This document shows positions 57,548-64,000 of a DNA stretch of 64,000 nt, in pieces. Position 1 is the first letter of the stretch; each line of letters starts with the position of its first letter. Source of the DNA: CAYOWK01 sp964407665 (GTDB lineage: Bacteria > Pseudomonadota > Alphaproteobacteria > Caulobacterales > Hyphomonadaceae); NCBI GenBank assembly GCA_964407665.1, contig CAYOWK010000014.1, positions 1 to 64,000 of the forward strand, written 5' to 3'. Under the pieces are notes generated by a model. The model was not told the DNA's origin. It saw only the letters and a list, made by a program, of their open reading frames with translations, and searched no databases. The translations under genes and the position numbers were made by a program.

Positions 57548-59251
57548 GTGACGCGTAACGAAGCGCTGGCGATTCTCACGTCCAAAGGCCAGCTGCACGA
57601 GATCCGGACCACGCAGGTTCCGCGTCCAGACGGGACGTCATGGCCGCTGCGGACGTTCGTCAACGCGCCGCCCACCCTGCGGGAGCTCTATTGCGAGGCG
57701 CGCTCGGACAAGCAGTTCCTGGTCTACGAGGGCCTGCGGCTGTCGTTCGAGGACACATGGCGCGAGGCGTGCCGCCTGGCCACCGCGCTGGTCGAGCTGG
57801 GGGTTAAGCGGGAGGACCGCATTGCGCTGTCGATGCGCAACTATCCCGAGTGGGTCGTCGCCTACATGGCCATCACCTCGATCGGGGCGATGTGCGTGGC
57901 GATGAACGCGCTGTGGCAGCCCGACGAGATGGAGTACGGCCTCGGCCATTGCGGATCGAAGATGCTGATCTGCGACCAGGAGCGGTATGACCGCCTGCAG
58001 CTGTGCAAGTCGGTGTCGCCGGACCTGAAGATCATCGTGGCGCGCGCAACGAAGCCGCTGCCGGAGGGCGTGCTGTCCTACGAAACCCTCATGAAGCGTC
58101 CGGAGACGTCGATCATGCCGGGCGTCCGTCCGCTGCCGGACGATGATGCGATCATGTACTTCACCTCTGGTTCGACCGGGCATCCCAAGGGGGCCGTGTC
58201 GAGCCATGCGAACGTGCTCAATGCGCTGATGTCGTGGGAGCTGGATCTCTACGCGGCGTTCGTGACGGGGCTGGTGGAGAAGCCGCCGGCGGACGCGCCG
58301 CAGGGCGTGGCGCTGCTGGCGATTCCGCTGTTCCACGTGACCGGCTCGCACGCCGTCTTCCTGCAGTCCTTCCGGCTGCAGCGGCGGCTGGTGTCGATGT
58401 ACAAGTGGGACGTGGAGAAGGCCGGCGAGCTGATCGAGGCCGAGCAGGTCACGACATTCGTGGGCACGCCGGCGATCACCGGCGACCTCGTGCAGGAAGG
58501 CAAGCGGTCGTCGCGCGATTTCTCGTCGCTGAGGTCGGTCGGCGGCGGCGGCGCCTCGCGGGCGCCGGAGCAGGTTCGCGCCATCGACGCCACCTTCCCG
58601 AACGCCCAGCCGGGCACGGGCTGGGGCATGACGGAGACCAACGCCATCGGCGTCGGCATCGCGGCGGGCGACTATCTGCGGTTCCCCGAGAGCTCGGGCC
58701 GCATATCCGCTGTGCTCGACATGCGGGTTGTGGGCGAGGACGGCAAGGAGGTCGCGACCGGCCAGCGCGGCGAGCTCCAGGTGCGCGGCGCCTCGATCAT
58801 GAAAGGCTACTGGAACAGGCCGGACGCGAACGCCGAGTCGTTCGTGGGCGAGTGGTTCCGGACGGGCGACGTGGTCACGGTCAATGACGAGGGCTTCGTG
58901 TTCATCGTAGACCGCATCAAGGATCTCGTGATCCGGGGCGGGGAGAACATCGGCTGTGGCGCAGTGGAGTATGCCCTTCAGGAGCACCCCAATGTCATCG
59001 AGGCCTGCGTCTATGGCGTGCCCGATGAACGGCTTGGAGAGGAAGTGGCGGCGACGATCTATGTCGACCGCGCGGTCAGCGAGGAGGAACTGCGTGCCTT
59101 CCTGGAGCCGCGCCTCGCGAAGTTCCAGATCCCGCGCTACTTCACGATGTCTGGCGAGCCGCTGGCGCGCGGCGCGACCGGCAAGATCCTGAAGAAGGAG
59201 CTGAGGGTCGAGGCAGCGAGGTTGCTGGCGAAGACCAAGGTTGGCGCGTAG
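57548..59251 (+). CDS. class I adenylate-forming acyl-CoA ligase
   Basis: 567 residues. The ATP loop TSGSTGHPKGA (about 204-216), the aromatic motif GWGMTETN (about 358), the hinge motifs GEWFRTGDVV and FIVDRIKDLVIRGGENI, and the catalytic lysine K546 in GATGKILKKEL define an AMP-dependent acyl-CoA synthetase. It activates a fatty or aryl acid as acyl-AMP, then acyl-CoA; chain length is not evident. Start taken as GTG 57548 behind GGAAGGAA; TTG 57545 is equally possible. Confidence 0.9.
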   Translation: MTRNEALAILTSKGQLHEIRTTQVPRPDGTSWPLRTFVNAPPTLRELYCEARSDKQFLVYEGLRLSFEDTWREACRLATALVELGVKREDRIALSMRNYPEWVVAYMAITSIGAMCVAMNALWQPDEMEYGLGHCGSKMLICDQERYDRLQLCKSVSPDLKIIVARATKPLPEGVLSYETLMKRPETSIMPGVRPLPDDDAIMYFTSGSTGHPKGAVSSHANVLNALMSWELDLYAAFVTGLVEKPPADAPQGVALLAIPLFHVTGSHAVFLQSFRLQRRLVSMYKWDVEKAGELIEAEQVTTFVGTPAITGDLVQEGKRSSRDFSSLRSVGGGGASRAPEQVRAIDATFPNAQPGTGWGMTETNAIGVGIAAGDYLRFPESSGRISAVLDMRVVGEDGKEVATGQRGELQVRGASIMKGYWNRPDANAESFVGEWFRTGDVVTVNDEGFVFIVDRIKDLVIRGGENIGCGAVEYALQEHPNVIEACVYGVPDERLGEEVAATIYVDRAVSEEELRAFLEPRLAKFQIPRYFTMSGEPLARGATGKILKKELRVEAARLLAKTKVGA

Positions 59252-59362
59252 AGGTAAGGCGCCGTTGGGCTGCCGCAGGGGCAGGTAGGATCTTTCCACA
59301 GAAAGCGTTTCCCGTCCTGCGCGAGCGGGCTTGCGTGCGGTCAAGGCCTGACCACCGTTTGT

Positions 59363-59391
59363 GGCGCCGCCGGCTTGGGCAAAGCGGCGCC
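59363..59391. repeat. 8-bp perfect stem upstream of the TonB receptor
   Basis: GGCGCCGC (59363-59370) pairs with GCGGCGCC (59384-59391) across a 13-base loop. It lies in the 267-base gap between the acyl-CoA ligase and the receptor gene and could be a terminator for the ligase or part of the receptor's leader. No riboswitch core recognised. Confidence 0.4.
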
Positions 59392-59518
59392 TGACGGGCG
59401 AGGGGATGCCGCCTTTTCTTTCAGGCTACGGAGCATTCGAAGATGGCGGCGCGCCGAGAGGTGACGCCGCGCTGCGGGCGCGGCTTGGTCGGCAAGGTTT
59501 GAACAGGGTGGACGGAAG

Positions 59519-61738
59519 ATGAAACGAACGGGTGCGGGCCTGAAGATGGCGCTGGCGTCGGCAGTGGGGGCGATGGCCCTTCTTACGGGGCTGTCGGGCG
59601 CTGCGTGGGCGCAGACGGCTCCGACAACGGGTGTCGAGACGATCATCGTCACGGCGCAGCAGCGCGAGGAAAACCTCCAGGAGGTGCCGATTTCTGTCGC
59701 GGCGATCCCGGAAGACAAGCTGGCGACCATGTTCTCGGCGGGTGAGGACATCGTGGCGCTGGCGACCCGGGTGCCCGGTCTCTACGCGGAAAGCTCCAAC
59801 GCCCGCGCTGCGCCGCGCTTCTACATTCGCGGCCTCGGCAATACCGACTTCGACCTCGCGGCGTCGCAACCGGTCTCGGTGATCATGGACGACGTCGTGA
59901 TGGAGAATGTCACGCTGAAGGCCACGCCGCTGTTCGACCTGGCGCAGGTCGAAGTCTATCGCGGTCCGCAAGGTACGCTGTTCGGCCGTAACACGACGGC
60001 GGGCATCGTGCGCTTCACGTCCAGGAAGCCCACGGAAGAGTTCAGCGCGGATGGGTCCGCGTCCTATGGCACCTACAACACCTTCACCGCCGACGGCGGT
60101 GTCGGCGGAGCGATCATCCCGGGTGTTCTTTCGGCGCGCGCTTCGGTGCTCTACCAGCACCGCGACGACTGGATCGACAACACCCGCACCACGCGCGGCG
60201 AAGACATGGGCGGTTTCGACGAGATGGCGGCCCGCCTGCAGCTGCTCTACACGCCGACCGACAAGCTCGACGTCCTGCTGAACGTTCACGGCCGGGATCT
60301 TGAAGGCACCGCGGCCATCTTCCGCGCCAACGCCATCACGACCGGTACGAACGGGCTGAACAGCAACTATGATCGCACGAATGTCTCGTACAATCAGGGC
60401 GCCGACAATCCGCAGACCTACAAGGGCTGGGGCGCCTCCGGGAAGGTCGACTACGACTTCGGCGCGATGACGCTGACCTCGATCACCGGCTATGAGACGA
60501 CGGATGGTTCCAGCCGCGGCGATATCGATGGCGGCGTTGCCGGCGTCGGACCGGGCTTCATCCCGTTTGACAGCGACACACAGGACTCGATGCAGGACCT
60601 CGAGCAGGTCACGCAGGAAATCCGCCTCGCCAGCGATACAGATGGCGCGCTGAGCTGGCAGACAGGCCTCTACTATTTCGACGGGTCGTTCCAGGTGACG
60701 ACGCAGGGCCCGGGCTTCCCGCCGGTTACGACTGTGGCGCACGAGAACACGTCATGGGCCGTATTTGGTCAGGCCAGCTATGACGTCACCGAGGCCTTCT
60801 CTGTGACCGGCGGCCTCCGCTACACGAGCGACGAGAAGGACTTCGGCGTCCGCCGGTACGATTTCGCCACCGGCCCGCTGTCCGCTTTCGCGCGTTCCAC
60901 GTCGGACGAGCATGTCAGCTGGGACATCGCCGCCATGTACGACCTGACGGACGATTTCAGCCTGTTTGCGCGCGTCGCCGACGGCTTCCGCGGCCCCTCG
61001 ATCCAGGGCCGCGATGTGGCCTTCGGCGCACCGCCGTCGGTCGCCGATTCCGAGACCATCCTGTCGTTCGAGGCGGGCTGGAAATCGACGCTGCTGTCCG
61101 ACATGCTGCGCCTCAACGGCGCGGTCTACACCTACGAGGTTTCGGACCTGCAGCTGACGGCCGTGGGCGGCGCCGGTAACACCGTGCAGCTGCTGAACGC
61201 GGACAAGGGCAAGGCCTGGGGCTTCGAGGTCGACGCCGAGTTCGTGCCGATGGAAAACCTCGTCCTGACGGGCGGCCTGTCGTACACGGACACGGAACTG
61301 GACGACGCCGGTCTTGCAGTGGGCGTCTGCGCCCAGTGCACCGTGACCGACCCGACCATTACGCTGTCGGGCTCGCGGCGCGCCCTGATCGACGGGAACC
61401 CGTTCCCGAACGCGCCGGAGCTGATTGCGGACTTCACGGCCCGCTACGCCTTCCCGCTCCCGGGCGGGGGAGAGCTCTTCGCCTTCACCGACTGGGCCTA
61501 CCAGGGCGCCACGAACCTGTTCCTCTATGAGTCGATCGAGTTCCAGACCGACGAGCAGTTCGAGGGCGGCCTCAAGGTCGGGTACTTCAACCCGGAGTTC
61601 CACAACATGGAGGCGGCGCTGTTCGTCCGGAACATCACCGACGAGGACAACATCAAGGGCGGCATCGACTTCAACAACAACACCGTGTTCGTGAACGATC
61701 CGCGCGTTATCGGCCTTTCGCTGCGGGCGAGCTACTAG
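59519..61738 (+). CDS. TonB-dependent outer membrane receptor
   Basis: 739 residues. Signal peptide to about residue 31 (AAWAQ), TonB box and plug start ETIIVTAQQREENLQEVPIS, plug motifs RFYIRGLGNTDFD and VEVYRGPQGTLFGRNTTAG, then a 22-strand barrel ending in the aromatic-terminated strand GLSLRASY. Substrate unknown: no siderophore or sugar genes adjoin, but the preceding acyl-CoA ligase hints at lipid-like or aromatic uptake. Full length. Strong hairpin after the stop. Confidence 0.94.
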   Translation: MKRTGAGLKMALASAVGAMALLTGLSGAAWAQTAPTTGVETIIVTAQQREENLQEVPISVAAIPEDKLATMFSAGEDIVALATRVPGLYAESSNARAAPRFYIRGLGNTDFDLAASQPVSVIMDDVVMENVTLKATPLFDLAQVEVYRGPQGTLFGRNTTAGIVRFTSRKPTEEFSADGSASYGTYNTFTADGGVGGAIIPGVLSARASVLYQHRDDWIDNTRTTRGEDMGGFDEMAARLQLLYTPTDKLDVLLNVHGRDLEGTAAIFRANAITTGTNGLNSNYDRTNVSYNQGADNPQTYKGWGASGKVDYDFGAMTLTSITGYETTDGSSRGDIDGGVAGVGPGFIPFDSDTQDSMQDLEQVTQEIRLASDTDGALSWQTGLYYFDGSFQVTTQGPGFPPVTTVAHENTSWAVFGQASYDVTEAFSVTGGLRYTSDEKDFGVRRYDFATGPLSAFARSTSDEHVSWDIAAMYDLTDDFSLFARVADGFRGPSIQGRDVAFGAPPSVADSETILSFEAGWKSTLLSDMLRLNGAVYTYEVSDLQLTAVGGAGNTVQLLNADKGKAWGFEVDAEFVPMENLVLTGGLSYTDTELDDAGLAVGVCAQCTVTDPTITLSGSRRALIDGNPFPNAPELIADFTARYAFPLPGGGELFAFTDWAYQGATNLFLYESIEFQTDEQFEGGLKVGYFNPEFHNMEAALFVRNITDEDNIKGGIDFNNNTVFVNDPRVIGLSLRASY

Positions 61739-61747
61739 GCCCAGCGC

Positions 61748-61770
61748 CGCCGGCCTGTTTCAGGCCGGCG
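61748..61770 (+). terminator. hairpin after the TonB receptor gene
   Basis: Perfect 10-bp stem CGCCGGCCTG / CAGGCCGGCG with loop TTT, nine bases after the stop codon. It lacks a clear U-tract, so it may need Rho or serve as a 3' stabiliser. Confidence 0.6.
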
Positions 61771-61862
61771 TCACTGTCTGCTCCGGCTTTGAAAAACGGC
61801 AAATCTGCGCGATCAGGATGCTTCGTCCCGGTCGCGCAGACCGTTTGCATCACGAGGCGGCC

Positions 61863-62399
61863 ATGACCGAGACACCGACCCCCAAAGCGAAGCCCGATCT
61901 GCTGGCGCCGATCCTGGTTGTCGCCGTCGTCATTGCGGCGGCGGGCGGGTTCTGGCTGATCGATCCGCTCGGACTGCGAACGCCAGCTGAGCCTGCCCCT
62001 GTACCGGAGACGCTGGCCGAGCAACTGGCCAGCGGCCAGATCGCGCTGGGCAAGCCGATGACGCTGGAGGAGGCCCGGTCAGGGCAGACAGCGCCGCCGC
62101 CCTCCGATCTCGATGCTTCGCCGGAAACGCTGGCGGCCCACAGCAAGGCCTGCGAGGGTGGCGCCGGTGAGGACTGCTATTATGCCGGGCGCCAGCTGGA
62201 GATCGGGCTGGGCGTTGACCAGGATGAGACGCAGGCGGCCGCTTTCTACGATCGCGCCTGTACGCTGGGATCGGCCCAGGCATGCAGCAGCGCCGGCGCC
62301 ATGGTCATCCGCGGAAGCGAGGATGCGGCGTCCATCGAAAAGGCCGACGCCTATTATCGCCGCGCCTGCGAACTCGGCGAGACCGAGTTCTGCGACTGA
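61863..62399 (+). CDS. membrane-anchored Sel1/Hcp-like repeat protein
   Basis: 178 residues. One membrane helix (about 11-32) followed by a linker and two to three Sel1-type alpha/alpha repeats with paired cysteines (KACEGGAGEDCYYAG, RACTLGSAQACSSAG, RACELGETEFC). This is the pattern of Helicobacter cysteine-rich proteins, in which each repeat is closed by a disulfide, implying a periplasmic location. GAGG precedes ATG 61863. Function unknown. Confidence 0.75.
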   Translation: MTETPTPKAKPDLLAPILVVAVVIAAAGGFWLIDPLGLRTPAEPAPVPETLAEQLASGQIALGKPMTLEEARSGQTAPPPSDLDASPETLAAHSKACEGGAGEDCYYAGRQLEIGLGVDQDETQAAAFYDRACTLGSAQACSSAGAMVIRGSEDAASIEKADAYYRRACELGETEFCD

Positions 62400-62447
62400 G
62401 GCGGGCGGCGAGTTGTTCGCTGGAGGCAGGGCGCGTAGGCTGCAAGC

Positions 62448-63461
62448 ATGACACTCGACGCCTTCATTCGCGGCCTGCCCAAGGCTGAACTTCATCTGCA
62501 TCTGGAAGGGAGCCTCGAGCCGGAGCTGATGTTCGAGCTCGCGCGCCGCAATGGCGTGGAGATCCCGTTCGCCAGCGTGGACGAGGTGCGGGCCGCCTAC
62601 AGCTTCTCGAACCTGCAGGACTTCCTCGACATCTACTATCAGGGCGCGCGGGTGCTGCTGACCGAGCAGGATTTCCACGATCTCACCTTCGCCTACATGA
62701 CGCGCGCCTATGCCGATGGCGTGGTCCATGCCGAGGTGTTCTTCGATCCGCAGACGCATACCGATCGCGGCGTGCCGATGGCGACGGTGGTGGGCGGCAT
62801 TGCCGGTGCGCTGGACGCGGCCCACGCACAGCTGGGCATGACCTCACGCCTGATCCTGTGCTTCCTGCGGCACCTGCCGGAGGCGAACGCCTTCGAGACG
62901 CTGAAACAGGCGGAGCCGTTCCTCGATCGCATTCATGGGGTCGGGCTGGATTCGTCCGAGGCCGGCTTTCCGCCGTCGCTGTTCGAGCGGGTGTTTGCGG
63001 AGGCGCGCGCCAGGGGGCTGCACGTGATGGCGCATGCGGGCGAGGAAGGTCCGCCGGACTACGTCCACGAGGCGCTGGACCTGCTGAAGGTGGAGCGGAT
63101 CGACCACGGCAACCGGGCTCTGGAGGATCCGGCTCTGGTGCAGCGGCTGGTGCGCGAGGGGATGACGCTGACGGTGTGTCCGCTGTCGAACCTCAAGCTG
63201 TGCGTGGTGAAGGACCTGAAGGACCATCCGCTGAAGCGGATGCTGGCGCTGGGGCTGAGGGCGACCGTGAACTCGGACGATCCCGCCTATTTTGGCGGGC
63301 AGGTCGGCGAGAATTTCATTCAGGTCGCGGACGCCGTGGGGCTGACGCGCGGCGAGTGCGTGCAGCTTGCGCGCAACTCGTTCGAGGGGTCTTTCCTGAC
63401 GCCAGCGGAGAAGGCGCGCCGGCTGGCTGAGCTCGACGCGTATGTGGCGCAGACGGGCTGA
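62448..63461 (+). CDS. adenine deaminase (adenosine deaminase family)
   Basis: 337 residues of the metal-dependent ADA/ADE superfamily: H16 and H18 (LHLHLEG), H196 and E199 (MAHAGEEG), H220 (ERIDHGNRA) and the Asp pair D277/D278 (VNSDDPAYFG). The motifs FFDPQTHTDRG and GLDSSEAGFPPSLF match the adenine deaminase subgroup (e.g. Pseudomonas PA0148 type) rather than classic adenosine deaminase. Converts adenine to hypoxanthine in purine salvage. Start ATG 62448. Confidence 0.9.
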   Translation: MTLDAFIRGLPKAELHLHLEGSLEPELMFELARRNGVEIPFASVDEVRAAYSFSNLQDFLDIYYQGARVLLTEQDFHDLTFAYMTRAYADGVVHAEVFFDPQTHTDRGVPMATVVGGIAGALDAAHAQLGMTSRLILCFLRHLPEANAFETLKQAEPFLDRIHGVGLDSSEAGFPPSLFERVFAEARARGLHVMAHAGEEGPPDYVHEALDLLKVERIDHGNRALEDPALVQRLVREGMTLTVCPLSNLKLCVVKDLKDHPLKRMLALGLRATVNSDDPAYFGGQVGENFIQVADAVGLTRGECVQLARNSFEGSFLTPAEKARRLAELDAYVAQTG

Positions 63462-63545
63462 CCGCCGGTTTCGGTCGCGATCTGGATGATCGCCGCGGAC
63501 GCGGGGGTCAGCAGACTGGGCGCCTGATCGAGTCAGCGTTGTGGG

Positions 63546-63908
63546 TCAGAATTTCATGCCCATGGCCTTGTAGAGGAACGTGGCGCCCCACGTGGCGAGG
63601 AGCGTGCCGGCGACGGCTATGGCGAAGGATGGCCAGAACTGCATCCCGAACCGCTGCAAAGCTGCAAGGCCGATGAAGAAGACAAGTCCGGGCCAGACCA
63701 GCAGGAAGGTCGTGTTGGCGAAGGCATTGGCGGCGGCGGGGCCAGCCTTGGCGTCCGTGGCGATGAAAAACACGGTCAGCATGGTCGCCAGCGGCAGGGC
63801 GACCATTACGGCCGCGAGCCAGGTGGAACGCTTGGCGACCTCGGACAGAACCGCGATGAAGGCCGCCGTCGCCAACGCCTTGCCGATCGTGACCAGTATG
63901 GCCGACAT
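63546..63908 (-). CDS. DUF3147-like membrane protein
   Basis: 120 residues, four hydrophobic helices covering nearly the whole length. AVLSEVAKRSTWLAAVMVALP and TTFLLVWPGLVFFIGLAAL resemble DUF3147, a family of small inner-membrane proteins of unknown function. Start ATG 63908. Bases 63909-64000 hold only its upstream region; no further gene visible. Confidence 0.7.
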   Translation of the reverse strand: MSAILVTIGKALATAAFIAVLSEVAKRSTWLAAVMVALPLATMLTVFFIATDAKAGPAAANAFANTTFLLVWPGLVFFIGLAALQRFGMQFWPSFAIAVAGTLLATWGATFLYKAMGMKF

Positions 63909-64000
63909 GACACCCTCCCGCGGACCGTGCCCCGCGGAGCGACAGTGGCGGTTCGTACGGGAAACGGCAAGTAGACCCGCGTTCCTGCCGCCCTGGGGGT

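Overview
The window is a GC-rich chromosomal segment of an alphaproteobacterium, most likely Caulobacterales/Hyphomonadaceae-like. The reasons are the DUF1491, DUF2336 and DUF6456 proteins, a DivJ/PleC-type histidine kinase, a TonB-dependent receptor typical of aquatic oligotrophs, and a tight cluster of GANTC (CcrM-type) sites. I see no rRNA, tRNA, CRISPR array, transposase or prophage module. The compositional oddities are small palindromic repeats and one long structured intergenic region.

Layout. 1-2.4 kb: small palindromic repeats around a PLP-dependent cysteine-synthase-family enzyme with a 36-residue membrane peptide behind it, and a GIY-YIG protein. 2.4-8.4 kb: an LCAD-like acyl-CoA dehydrogenase, a lipoprotein, a DnaA-domain-IV-like regulator followed by a DUF6456 protein, a GAF histidine kinase, SufE and an exported protein with a clear terminator. 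8.5-15.1 kb: a membrane histidine kinase, a TIR-transmembrane-MORN protein, a GFA protein, small hypotheticals, DUF1491 and a MaoC-like protein. 15.2-20.5 kb: three tandem chemoreceptors, each of 559 residues. 20.5-31.7 kb: GNAT, fatty-acid desaturase, DUF2189, prfC, an epoxide-hydrolase-like enzyme, an Rrf2/flavin disulfide-reductase pair, a triple-repeat lipoprotein and a K+ channel with a zinc ribbon. 31.8-42 kb: GST, a Dcp-like peptidase, an acyltransferase divergent from a LytTR membrane regulator, MscS, DUF2336 and a Uup-type ABC-F ATPase. 42-50 kb: a secreted protein divergent from an AraC regulator, a Ser/Thr kinase convergent with an ECF sigma factor, and a class A PBP with a small downstream gene. 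50-52.3 kb: a lipoprotein with helical repeats and an Asp-Arg/Asn-Gly/polyproline tail, then an intergenic region of about 850 bp packed with perfect hairpins. 52.3-64 kb: a Tat-exported MmgE/PrpD homologue, MAPEG, a CE15-like esterase, an acyl-CoA ligase, a TonB receptor, an Hcp-like repeat protein, adenine deaminase and a DUF3147-like protein.

Biology. Most genes stand alone or in pairs: surface sensing (chemoreceptors, kinases, channels), lipid and acyl metabolism (ACAD, desaturase, ligase, MaoC) and envelope proteins. The best candidates for something new are the TIR-TM-peptidoglycan-binding-like-MORN protein, the kinase/ECF sigma pair that carries a Thr where sigma2.2 is normally acidic, the hairpin-rich intergenic region at 51.6-52.1 kb, and the DnaA-IV-like regulator with TCCTA repeats in its promoter. 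Strand calls and starts are from reading the sequence; functions rest on recognised motifs, not on a search.
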